Source: Trinickia diaoshuihuensis (GTDB lineage Bacteria > Pseudomonadota > Gammaproteobacteria > Burkholderiales > Burkholderiaceae). Taken from it: a stretch of DNA of 64,000 nt. Location: the NCBI RefSeq assembly GCF_003390925.1, contig NZ_QUBS01000089.1, positions 1-64,000 on the forward strand. The letters run 5' to 3'. Positions 52,893 to 61,700 of this stretch are shown here, one piece after another. Both the position numbers and the translations under genes were made by a program. The notes beneath the pieces are model-generated. The model was not told the origin of the DNA. It saw only the letters and a list, made by a program, of their open reading frames with translations, and did not search any database. Every line of letters begins with the position of its first letter. The stretch's first letter is position 1.

Positions 52893-52912
52893 GATAGCGA
52901 TCGATGAGAGAG

Positions 52913-52939
52913 CGAGCCGGCGAGCATCACGCCGGCTCG
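52913..52939. terminator. Terminator-like hairpin between convergent genes
   Basis: Perfect 10-bp stem CGAGCCGGCG/CGCCGGCTCG with a 7-base loop, between the exoprotein stop and the oppositely oriented 37-residue gene. No long T-run on either side, so it may work weakly in both directions. Confidence 0.55.
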
Positions 52940-52945
52940 TTGCCC

Positions 52946-53059
52946 TTATAACGGCAGCCGTTGCTGTTTAGGTTTGTCCCCGCACAAGAAGTCGGTGATG
53001 CGATTTCCCGCGAGGACAGCCACCAATACGACGAGTGATATTTTCAAGATGGGTTTCAT
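52946..53059 (-). CDS. 37-residue membrane or exported small protein
   Basis: It starts MKPILKISLVVLVAVLAGN with a good ribosome site (AAGGA 7 bases before the ATG). One hydrophobic helix (about residues 5-18) is followed by a short polar tail with one cysteine (FLCGDKPKQQ). It could be a single-pass inner-membrane peptide. The frame is open far upstream, but that part is Arg/Pro-rich and not protein-like. Function unknown; the ribosome site is the main support. Confidence 0.5.
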   Translation of the reverse strand: MKPILKISLVVLVAVLAGNRITDFLCGDKPKQQRLPL

Positions 53060-53309
53060 TGCACGTCCTTGCGCTCGTTTGGGGAGGATGCTGCCGTATT
53101 GCCGCTGCGCATAGCGCGTGCCACTCGGTCGTCGGGCGCTGAATTGGCCATTCGGCCGGCTTGGCCGCCCCCGTCCGATCATCGATGATGCTTGCATGGG
53201 CGCGATCGTCGGCGCCCGGAACATGCGGCGGTTGGGGCGTTGCGTCGGTGGTACGGCCGCGCGCGTGCTCTTGTGCCGCGCCCCGAACCCAATCCGAGTG
53301 AGCCGCCCG

Positions 53310-53606
53310 ATGATGTCCACTGCGCGCGATCAGCGTCGTCCCCAGCCATCTGTCCGATTTCTCAACGCCCCGGTGCCCTTGCAGGCCCTTACCGGCGATC
53401 ATTCGTCATTTCACGCACGCCTCACCGAGCTTGAACAAATGACGACTGATATCCGGGAACGCATGGCCCACGTCGAATCCGGGCTGCTCCATCTTGCAAC
53501 GAAAAACGACGTGACGACACTCGAGTCGACGTTGTTGAAATGGTTTATCGGAACGGCCATCGCGTTGACGGGCTTGGTATTCGCGACCGCGAGATTGATG
53601 CCCTGA
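53310..53606 (+). CDS. Small coiled-coil protein with C-terminal membrane anchor
   Basis: 98 residues from MMSTARDQRRP (the second Met is equally likely). The middle (about residues 35-75: RLTELEQMTTDIRERMAHVESGLLHLATKNDV) has a heptad pattern. It is followed by one transmembrane helix ending the protein (WFIGTAIALTGLVFATARL). The layout resembles DUF1640/haemolysin-XhlA-like proteins, which sometimes derive from prophages. Function is unknown. It lies in the accessory-looking stretch after tRNA-Arg. Confidence 0.6.
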   Translation: MMSTARDQRRPQPSVRFLNAPVPLQALTGDHSSFHARLTELEQMTTDIRERMAHVESGLLHLATKNDVTTLESTLLKWFIGTAIALTGLVFATARLMP

Positions 53607-53641
53607 CAAACGAAACAGGGCACTGCGCGCCGGCGCCGCGT

Positions 53642-53815
53642 TCATCGAACCGGCGGCGTTCCGCTCGACCGAACGTCCGGCGTATCGCGCACGGGCGCTT
53701 GATCCGGTTCGAGGTCCGTCTCGGGTAAGGTCTCCGGCGTGCGAGCCGGGGGCGTGCCGCGCGCGATATCCGGTTGCGAAGGCTGGTCCTTCCCGGATGG
53801 TGTCGATTCGCTCAT
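53642..53815 (-). CDS. 57-residue Pro-rich polar protein
   Basis: It starts MSESTPSGKDQPSQPD with GGAGG 9 bases before the ATG. The protein is rich in Pro, Thr, Asp and Glu with no hydrophobic core, so it is probably disordered. No function is recognised. It is convergent with the coiled-coil gene, ending 35 bases from it. Confidence 0.5.
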   Translation of the reverse strand: MSESTPSGKDQPSQPDIARGTPPARTPETLPETDLEPDQAPVRDTPDVRSSGTPPVR

Positions 53816-54427
53816 ACGCTGTGCCTCCATCCTTTTGCGCCAGGCCGTATCGGCCTCCGGCGTTCCATCACATGCCCGCAACGCTCGTGCCGCGCTGGGT
53901 CGCACTACCTATTCTTTCACTCATACCGCATCTCCTCGCGTTTGATTCATCGGTTCATGCTGTTTAGCGCGGGATGCTGAATTCGGAAATGCGATTTTTC
54001 CTATGGTTATTTGTTTTCGATCGTTGTCTGATAAGCACAGTTTCAGGTGATTGAGATTATGTCGATGAAATTTTAGGACCAAAGGAAGGTAATTTAAGAG
54101 GTTCCGCGTATTTCCGACAAAATGCATGTCGCTGAGCGTTGTTGGTGTGCCCCGCTTGGGCTAGAATCGAGCGAACCGCGCATCCGTATGCATGGGAGCC
54201 GCAGGATGGAGAGGCCGTGCGGTGCGGTAACGAGAATTTCGCGTCAATCCTAATTGATTGGAAACATTCCTGAAGAAAAACGCCGAGACATATCCTATGT
54301 GTCGTCAAGCGAATGGCGACTCGGTTAATCGTTCGATCTTGTGAATTAAATTCGCACCGCCCAATGACTTAATACATTAGAGCGGCGGTCCTTCACGTCG
54401 CAATGGCAATAGCGAGGATGAAAACGC
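53816..54427. other. AT-rich intergenic region upstream of the response-regulator gene
   Basis: About 600 bases with clearly lower GC than the flanks and no credible gene. It must carry the promoter of the plus-strand phosphorelay/toxin genes. I see no clear -35/-10 pair or named operator. The low GC would suit silencing by a nucleoid protein, which is inference. Confidence 0.5.
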
Positions 54428-55093
54428 ATGACTCCCCGGCAAGTCTTATTGTTGTCCCGTCCCAGGCATCGAATTCGTATTGCAGTGCTCGATGACCATC
54501 CCATCGTCGCGCTCGGTGTCGCCACCTATCTGCGCGATCATGCGGACTTCGAACTCGTGGCGAACGTCTCGACGATCGACGACTTATTTACGGTCCTCGA
54601 ACGCGGCGCGTGCGATGTCGCCCTCGTCGACTTTTACCTTCCCGGCGATCGTCTTGACGGCGCGACGTTCGTCAAGCGGCTGCGCATGGAGGCGCCTCCG
54701 ATCGCTATCGTCGTGCTCTCCGCCGCGCGCGCGAGCGATGCCGAATGCGTATGTCATCGCTCGGGCGCCAATGCGTTTCTCGAAAAATCAACCCCGTTGC
54801 CGCTCATTGCGGAGGTGATACGCCACGCAGTCGCCTCGCCGCGCAAATTCTTCGTCACGCGCGAGGGGCGGGTCGAGGCGCTCGTCCCGCATGCGCGTGA
54901 GGACATGCTGTCCGCCGCCGAAATCGAGATTCTCCGGCACATTGCCGAAGGACTATCGGTGACGCAAACGGCCGCGCGGCTGCGGCGCAGCAAGAAGACG
55001 GTTAGTACGCACAAACGCAGTGCGATGCGCAAATTGCGCGTTGCCGACGACCTGGGCCTCGCGCTGTTTCTGAAAGAGAAGTTCCGGTATTGA
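54428..55093 (+). CDS. NarL/RcsB-type response regulator
   Basis: 221 residues. The receiver has the acidic pair in AVLDDHPIVALGVATYL, phospho-accepting Asp68 (VDFYLPGD) and Lys in FLEKSTPL. The C-terminal LuxR-type helix-turn-helix (about 155-215) reads LSAAEIEILRHIAEGLSVTQTAARLRRSKKTVSTHKRSAM. The DDHPIV/SKKTVSTHK pattern is the RcsB/BvgA branch. It lies 15 bases before a BvgS-like kinase and would be its DNA-binding output. Probable targets are the adjacent genes. Confidence 0.92.
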   Translation: MTPRQVLLLSRPRHRIRIAVLDDHPIVALGVATYLRDHADFELVANVSTIDDLFTVLERGACDVALVDFYLPGDRLDGATFVKRLRMEAPPIAIVVLSAARASDAECVCHRSGANAFLEKSTPLPLIAEVIRHAVASPRKFFVTREGRVEALVPHAREDMLSAAEIEILRHIAEGLSVTQTAARLRRSKKTVSTHKRSAMRKLRVADDLGLALFLKEKFRY

Positions 55094-55108
55094 AAGCAGG
55101 GGGCCGCG

Positions 55109-58100
55109 ATGGGCATTGGCTTGCGTTTCCGGCGAGGTGTCGCGCGAATCGATATCCGATCGTCGCGGTTTGCTCGGCAAGCCGTCGGCTTGATGGCAGC
55201 GGTTTGTCTCTCGGGAGCGCTCGACGCCAAGCCAGCCGATTCTCGAGTTTGGCGAGTCGGCGCTTACGGTGGCGATATGAGCGCGCTCGACTATGTCGAT
55301 CAAGCGGGTGTTAGGCGGGGGATCAACGCCGATGTCTTGCGCGCAATTGCTCGTGCTCGAGCGGTGCGGCTCGATTACCGGTCCGTATCGTCGGCCGGCG
55401 GGGCATGGGCCGCGCTGCGGACAGGCGAAATCGATGCCGTGCCCGTGGCGTGCGCCGATCCGGTGCCGACCGGCGCCGGCACGCTGACCGGTCCTTATGC
55501 GCGGTTGCCTCTCGGCGTGGTGCTCGTACGCGGGCGCGATCCCTTGCACGCGCTATCGGATCTGAACGGCAAGCGCGTCGTCGTTGCCGGCGGCGACTTG
55601 GGCGCCGCTACATTGAACGCGAAACTCGGCGGCATGGACGCCGAGCAATTGCCGAATCGTGCGCTCGCGCTCGAGGCGGTTGCGAGCGGGCGCGCCGATG
55701 CTTTCGTCGGTTTGCATGCGCTGAACGTCGAAGCCCTGGCCGCGCATGCGATCGGTACGCTCGAGCCGGTGGCGTTGCCCGATTCGCTCGCGATATGTCT
55801 CGCGTCGCGTACAGACGATGCGCCGATGCTCGCCCAGGCTCTCGCCGCCATCGCGCCGTCGACTTTCAACGAGATGGAAATCCAGCCGTTATCGGGTACG
55901 ACGCCGCGTAGCCCCAGGGCCGCGCCGCTGCGCATGACCGATGTCGAGCGGGAGTGGGCGAGACGGCATCCCGTGGTGCGCGTAGGCGTGCAACGGCTCG
56001 GCCGTCCTTATGATTTCATCGACGATGAAGGCCGGTGGCAAGGATTCGGCGCGACGCTGCTCAAGCAGTTCGCACAGGCGGCCGGACTTCGATTCGAGAC
56101 GGTGCTGCTCGACCCCGCGCATGAGCCGGCGCAGGCACTGCGTACCGGTGTCGTCGACGTCGTATCGTCGTTTCCGCTCGGCCCGGATGGGCGGGCGAGC
56201 ACGCTCGCGACGACGCGTCCCTACGATAGTTTCCCATGGTCGTTCGTGCGCGCGGAGCCCGACGACCGGCGCGCGAACCGTATTGCGACAACGCCTTGGC
56301 GGATGCGCCGGGTCGTGCCGGAACCCGTGCTCGCCGGCGCCGAGCTCGTGCCGAGAACCACCGCGGCCGATGCGCTGCGCGCCGTGCTGGCCGGCAACGC
56401 CGATGCGGCGCTCGTGAATGCGATCGCGGCCGAGGAACTCGGCGATCGCTATGCGTCGCATAAGCTAACGATCGACCCGGCCACCGCGGGCGTCGAGCGC
56501 ATCGGTTTCGCCGTCATGCCCGCCAATCGTCCGCTGGCGACGATGCTCGATCGCTATCTCGCCTCCTATAGCCCTCACGAGCTCGCCCGGTTGGCCAGTC
56601 GCGCGCGGCCGTTGACGATCGTTCTAGGTTACGAGAAGCGTGTGGTCATTGCGCTCGCATCGGGCGCCGCGGCAATCGCCCTGGCCGTCATCGGCTCGCT
56701 TGCTTGGGCTTACCGGCGCACGCAAGCGGCGCGCGCCGCGGCGGTCGCCGCGCGCACGGAGGCGATCGCCGCGCGCGAGCAGGCGCTGGCCGCCGACCGC
56801 GCGAAGTCGGCATTCGTTGCCATGATGAGTCATGAGATCCGCACGCCGATGAACGGCGTCGTCGGCGTGCTCGACGTGCTCGATACGATGCCGTTGCCCG
56901 ACGAGCCGAGGCGTTATCTCGATATCGCGCAGCATCAAGCGCGATTGATGCTGCGCGTCGTGGACGATACGCTCGACTATCTCAAAATAGAGCAAGGCGC
57001 GTTGACGCTCGAGAGCGCGCCGTTCGACGTCTGTGCGCTCGTGGCCGCGGCGGCCGAGTTGCATGCGCCGCTGGCCGTGCGCAAGGGGCTTAGCTTGCAT
57101 TTGGCGGTCATGCCGCACTTCGATCGGCATCTTGTCGGCGATGAGGTTCGCCTCAATCAGATCCTCACGAATTTGCTCAGTAACGCGATTCGATTCACGA
57201 GCCGAGGCCATGTCGTCCTAGAGGTGCGGCGCAAGACCGTGCGCGCCCGCCCGTGGCTCATCGTGTCGGTCCGCGATACCGGGGCCGGCATCTCGGAAGC
57301 CTATCGCGCGCGTTTATTCGCGCCGTTCACCCAGCAAGACAGCACCACGACGCGGCGCTACGGCGGTACGGGCCTCGGCTTGTCGATCGTGAAGCGGCTC
57401 GTCGATCTCATGGAAGGCACGATCGATATCGAGAGCCGGGTCGGCACGGGCACGCACGTGCGCGTCCGATTGCCGATTCGATGGGGCGGCGAGCTGCGCA
57501 CGTGGCCCTGTCTCACCCCGGCGCGTGCGAGTTTGAGTATGCCGGTGCCGGCCATGCATCAGGCGATTCGCGCTTGCCTGGCCAAAATGGGTGTGCGATG
57601 CGTGGCGCTCGGGCGCGCGTGCGATATCGAGGTGTCGGTCGACCCGGCGGGCGCGGTCCTCGTGACGTCGCCAGATGGCCGGCAGCGTGCCGTGCGCTTC
57701 GTCGATGATTTCATGGCGGCTGTATCGGCAGGGATCCATCGGTCGAAGGCACCCGAGGGGGCGCCTTCCGCGCGCATCGAGGATCGGGCTTTGCCACGCT
57801 TCATCGGGGTAGGCGCGAGCAGCGCGGCCCCGGTCCCCGATGGTGCCGGCTTGCCCGCGATTGGCGGCGTACTCGTCATCGAAGACAACGACGTCAATCG
57901 GGACATCGTGGTGCGGCAACTGCGCGCGCTCGGCGTGAACGCCGTCGAGGCCGCCGACGGCATGCAAGGTCTCGAGTGCTGGCATCGTATTCGCCCCGCG
58001 ATCGTGCTGCTCGATTGTCATATGCCGGGTATGGACGGCTATACGGTCGCGCGCAAGATTCGCGGCGCGCAAGGCGATCGTCTCCCGCGCACGACGATCG

Positions 58101-58246
58101 TCGCCATTAGTGCGAATGCGACGTCCGACGACGTAAGCGCATGCCGGGACGCTGGGATGGACGATTACTTGGCCAAGCCGATCACGCGCAACAAGCTTGC
58201 GGCGTTGCTGGAGAAATGGGTGGAGAACGTCGATGCCGATGTCTAA
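55109..58246 (+). CDS. BvgS/EvgS-like unorthodox hybrid sensor kinase
   Basis: 1045 residues. After an N-terminal signal segment come two periplasmic solute-binding (Venus-flytrap) domains (about 45-270 and 285-505), a transmembrane helix (about 512-535), a short coiled linker, HisKA with His575 (MMSHEIRTPMNGVVG), a HATPase domain (LTNLLSNAIRF, RDTGAGISE, GGTGLGLSIVKRL), and a receiver with Asp969 (LLDCHMPGMDGYTVARKI). No PAS domain is evident before HisKA, unlike BvgS. No HPt domain follows the receiver; it is encoded by the next, overlapping gene. It should sense a periplasmic small molecule or ion and feed the RcsB-like regulator. Confidence 0.92.
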   Translation: MGIGLRFRRGVARIDIRSSRFARQAVGLMAAVCLSGALDAKPADSRVWRVGAYGGDMSALDYVDQAGVRRGINADVLRAIARARAVRLDYRSVSSAGGAWAALRTGEIDAVPVACADPVPTGAGTLTGPYARLPLGVVLVRGRDPLHALSDLNGKRVVVAGGDLGAATLNAKLGGMDAEQLPNRALALEAVASGRADAFVGLHALNVEALAAHAIGTLEPVALPDSLAICLASRTDDAPMLAQALAAIAPSTFNEMEIQPLSGTTPRSPRAAPLRMTDVEREWARRHPVVRVGVQRLGRPYDFIDDEGRWQGFGATLLKQFAQAAGLRFETVLLDPAHEPAQALRTGVVDVVSSFPLGPDGRASTLATTRPYDSFPWSFVRAEPDDRRANRIATTPWRMRRVVPEPVLAGAELVPRTTAADALRAVLAGNADAALVNAIAAEELGDRYASHKLTIDPATAGVERIGFAVMPANRPLATMLDRYLASYSPHELARLASRARPLTIVLGYEKRVVIALASGAAAIALAVIGSLAWAYRRTQAARAAAVAARTEAIAAREQALAADRAKSAFVAMMSHEIRTPMNGVVGVLDVLDTMPLPDEPRRYLDIAQHQARLMLRVVDDTLDYLKIEQGALTLESAPFDVCALVAAAAELHAPLAVRKGLSLHLAVMPHFDRHLVGDEVRLNQILTNLLSNAIRFTSRGHVVLEVRRKTVRARPWLIVSVRDTGAGISEAYRARLFAPFTQQDSTTTRRYGGTGLGLSIVKRLVDLMEGTIDIESRVGTGTHVRVRLPIRWGGELRTWPCLTPARASLSMPVPAMHQAIRACLAKMGVRCVALGRACDIEVSVDPAGAVLVTSPDGRQRAVRFVDDFMAAVSAGIHRSKAPEGAPSARIEDRALPRFIGVGASSAAPVPDGAGLPAIGGVLVIEDNDVNRDIVVRQLRALGVNAVEAADGMQGLECWHRIRPAIVLLDCHMPGMDGYTVARKIRGAQGDRLPRTTIVAISANATSDDVSACRDAGMDDYLAKPITRNKLAALLEKWVENVDADV

Positions 58247-58631
58247 CCGGCGCGCGAGCGAGACGCGCGAGTCGTACGAAGCCTGCTCGTTCGACTTATC
58301 GGAGTTGTCGATGTTGTATGGCGACGCGGGGTTGCGCACGCTGCTTGCGGTCGCGCTGGACGAATTCGACTGCCAGTGCCTGGCATTGGACACCGCGCTC
58401 GGCTCCGGGCAGTGGACGCCGGCCGCCCAGGCATTGCACCGGCTGACGGGCACGGCCGCGTTTTTTGTCAGCGACGAGGGTACGCTCGAGCCGCTCAGCC
58501 GCGCGGAACGTGCATTGCGTCTGGGCGACGCGTCGTTGATCGGTTTGGCCTTGCCTGCCGCTCGCTCGACGCTCGTGGCGCTCAGGCTGGCATTTGTCCG
58601 CGAACGCTGGGAGTCGCGCGCGGCAAGGTGA
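58233..58631 (+). CDS. Stand-alone HPt phosphotransfer protein
   Basis: 132 residues starting MPMSNRRASE; the start lies inside the kinase gene (14-base overlap, different frame), so translation is coupled. The helical-bundle HPt motif is ALHRLTGTAAFFVSDE with the phosphotransfer histidine at residue 69. In BvgS and EvgS this domain is the C-terminal end of the kinase; here it is a separate protein, completing the His-Asp-His-Asp relay to the NarL-type regulator. Confidence 0.8.
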   Translation: MPMSNRRASETRESYEACSFDLSELSMLYGDAGLRTLLAVALDEFDCQCLALDTALGSGQWTPAAQALHRLTGTAAFFVSDEGTLEPLSRAERALRLGDASLIGLALPAARSTLVALRLAFVRERWESRAAR

Positions 58632-58690
58632 TTGGCACGCGCCCGGTAACCCAGTCCGGGAATCTCGCTTGCAAGACGATGTCCCCCTGC

Positions 58691-58728
58691 TTTTGAAAGA
58701 TCGTCGCACCTGTCACGAACTTTCAAAA
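58691..58728 (+). repeat. Inverted repeat in the leader of the toxin-like gene
   Basis: TTTTGAAAG (58691-58699) and CTTTCAAAA (58720-58728) are a perfect 9-bp inverted repeat with a 20-base spacer. It ends one base before the GGAGA ribosome site of the gene starting at 58741. It could be a regulator-binding dyad or an mRNA hairpin affecting translation. Confidence 0.65.
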
Positions 58729-58740
58729 TGGAGAACAGGC

Positions 58741-61700
58741 ATGGGGATCGCAATCATAGGGCCGGCGCACGGCATCGGTCGCAGCGATCCGTTCGATATC
58801 GCGCACGCGGATCCGGTGCTTTCCGGCATCGGCACGGTTGAGGCTGGCTCTACGCCGGCAATGGGCGCCGACATCGAATGGTCGGACCGTGATCCGACAA
58901 GCGCGCAAGAGCGCGCGCGGTATGACGCTATGCGTCCGGTCGAGCAGCGGCGACGGCGCGCTCTGACCGACGACCTCACGGTTCCGGCCGGCGCGGGCGT
59001 ATCCTCGGCTCAGGTGGCCCCGGCCGTTGCCGATTCGTGCATGTCGAAAAGCGATGCCGCAGTGCTCGAGCGGCTCAACATCGCATTGTCGGCGTGGGTC
59101 GACGAAAGCAAGGCGCGGCCCTACGCGGACAGGCCCAGCGACTTGTTGCGGGCAGTGGCAAAGCATCGGCGCCGCGCCATCCCCGATGCGTTCACGACTA
59201 CGCTCGATCCGTCACTGTTGGCCGATGAGGCGCTACTCGATGAGGCGGCTCTCCTATACGACAGATTGCGACGGCCGCAACCAGTGGATCGTCCGCCCGG
59301 AGAAGCGGTGCCGAGCGAACAGCACTGCGCGACGCTCTCCGGGCTGCGCGCCGGGTTCCTGACCGCGCTGCGTGTCGATTATCCGCTGCGCCGCGCGCTC
59401 GACGCGTTGTTCGCGCCCAGCGCGTCATACAGTCAAACCACGCCATATTTCGACGGCTTTGCGTTGCGCAATGCAAAGGGCAAATCGTTCGACGATCTCC
59501 TCGATCAGCAAGCGGTATGGGCCGCTCCCGCGCTGACCGCGTTCTCGCGGGCCGAGCGAAGCAAGCTGCTGGCGCGCAAGTTCGAGGAAATGGGCGAGTC
59601 GACGAGCTTTACGATCGGATCGGTGCCGCACTCGCTCGCCAGCGCGTTGTTGCGGATCGAGCGCTACAGACAGGGCGTGCCTGTAGCCCCCCGCCATCGC
59701 AACGAGGCGGAACTCGTCAGCGCCTTCTCGAAATGCGAAGGCGCGTGGAGCGAGGGCAATATCTATCCATTTCATCCGCGTCTGCTCTTCGCCGCGCATT
59801 TGGCGCGCTCGAGCGACTTCGAAGTGCTGTCGAACGAACAATTGGAGCTGCTCTACGAAAATCAGATCAACGATCGTGCGCTCGACTGCATGGCGAACGG
59901 CAATAGCCAGCCTGCGCAATGGCTCGCCCAATATCTGTCGGGTTGGGCGCCGCCCGGAAGGAGTTGGAAGGACGTCGAGCCGGCCCGCCGGGCGCACGCA
60001 CTGCTCGGTTTGTTCGATACGCTGCGCGTGGCCGCCGATCATGATGGCCCGATATCGGACTTCGCGCGAACGGTCAAGCAGACCGGTGTGCTGAGGCCCA
60101 ACCGTCTCGTCGGCGCCGATTTCGAGGCGCGTGCCGCCGTGGTCACCGAGTACGCCAATGAGCGATTGCTGCTCGCTTACGGGGCGCGACCGTCGTTCGA
60201 TCGGCGCCGCACGGCCGTCACCGTTTTGAGCAAGGCGGGCCTGAGCGAGGAGGCGCTCTCCGAGGGGCGGCACTACGCCATTGCGGGCGACAATCCGAAC
60301 GTGCTGAAGAATGCGTTCGGCAACGTGGTCGACGAGTTCCTCGATCGAGCGGACTGGGTGGGGCTAACCGGTAGCGTCATGACGTTGCCCGATGGCGTGC
60401 GGCTCAACCCGCGCGACGAATTGCAGCGGGAGGAACTCGCGTTCAACGCAAGGCTACCGGCGGACCCCTGGGTGGTCGCCGAGGCCAAGCAGCGTCTGCG
60501 CGCGCAATCGATGCCGGTCACGCCCGATACGGTGCGCCGCGTCGCGGACGAAATCGCGCGCACCGAGGCGGTTGAAACGGAGTCGCATCGGGCGCTCATG
60601 CGAGGGTTCGAGACGTGGATCAATACGGTCCCGGTCGTGGGCCCCATCTACAACATCGAAGAGGGCATACGCCATCGCGACGCGGCGCGAGCCGCGTTCG
60701 GTTTGCTCTTTCTCTGTGCCGACGTATTCGATGTGGGAACAGGGGCCGGCGGCGCACGTTCGGAGGCGGTGCATCCCGTCGTGCCGCGGCTGCGGCGTGC
60801 GCTCGGGCGCGTCGACGCCTCGCGGGTCAACGTCGCGGGGCATCATGAAATGATCGAGATGAGCGTCGATCCGGTGCACATTGCCCAGCCGGACGCCGAT
60901 GTGCCCGAGCCGTTGCGCGCGTTGGCGCGCGAGGCGCGAGAAAACCGCAGCGTACGCTGGCGCAACTACGACGTGGTGCATCTGGACCTCGAAGATCGGA
61001 TCGTTCCGGTCACCCGTGACGGCGAAGCGTTCTTCGAGGTGGATTGGCGAACGCGCCGACGGGTGACAGACGCCCCCGCCATCGAGGTCGACCCGCGCAC
61101 GGGTAAGGGCTACGCTCCGGAAATTCATCCGCGGCTCGGAGAACCCTCGGCCGAGGGCAAATGGGCCCGAGAGCGTATGACGGTCAAGGACGTGTCCGCA
61201 CTGCTCGAACGGGCCGACGACATGGCATTGCGCGACTTCGATCTGTGTTTTTCCGATTCGTTCGTCCTGCGCCCGCCCGCAGCCAACACGTCGCGTTTCG
61301 ATGCGCGGGCGTTTTACCGCAAGCTCTATGAATCGAGCGGCACGTTCCGCCGTGTGTTCAATCGACACGCGGTGTTGGACGCGCACGCGAGCAACGCGAC
61401 GACGGCTCCCTGGAAGAAATGGGAATTCGTGATCGGCGAGGCGGGACCGCTCGGTTCGCCGCGCAAGGCCTATACGGACTTCGGCCATAAACGCATCTAC
61501 CTGCCGAACGATGCCGATATCGTGGCGATGCCGTATATGTCCGCCGCCGGCGTGCAAACGTTGACGCCCGAGCAGGCCTATTTGCACGAGATGGTCCACG
61601 CGCTGACGGGTGGGCGCGACCCCGAGCACGCCGCTGCTTTACGCAACCGCGGCCCCGTCGTTTATCTGACCGACAAGATCCTGAGCGAGGCGGGCTATCG

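Noticed and set aside
54057-54308. Short open frame in the AT-rich gap before the response regulator
   Set aside because: No ribosome site, no protein-like composition and no hydrophobic or catalytic pattern.
58637-58660. Possible sigma-54 promoter (TTGGCAC at 58635) before the toxin-like gene
   Set aside because: The required GC at the -12 position is missing at the correct spacing.
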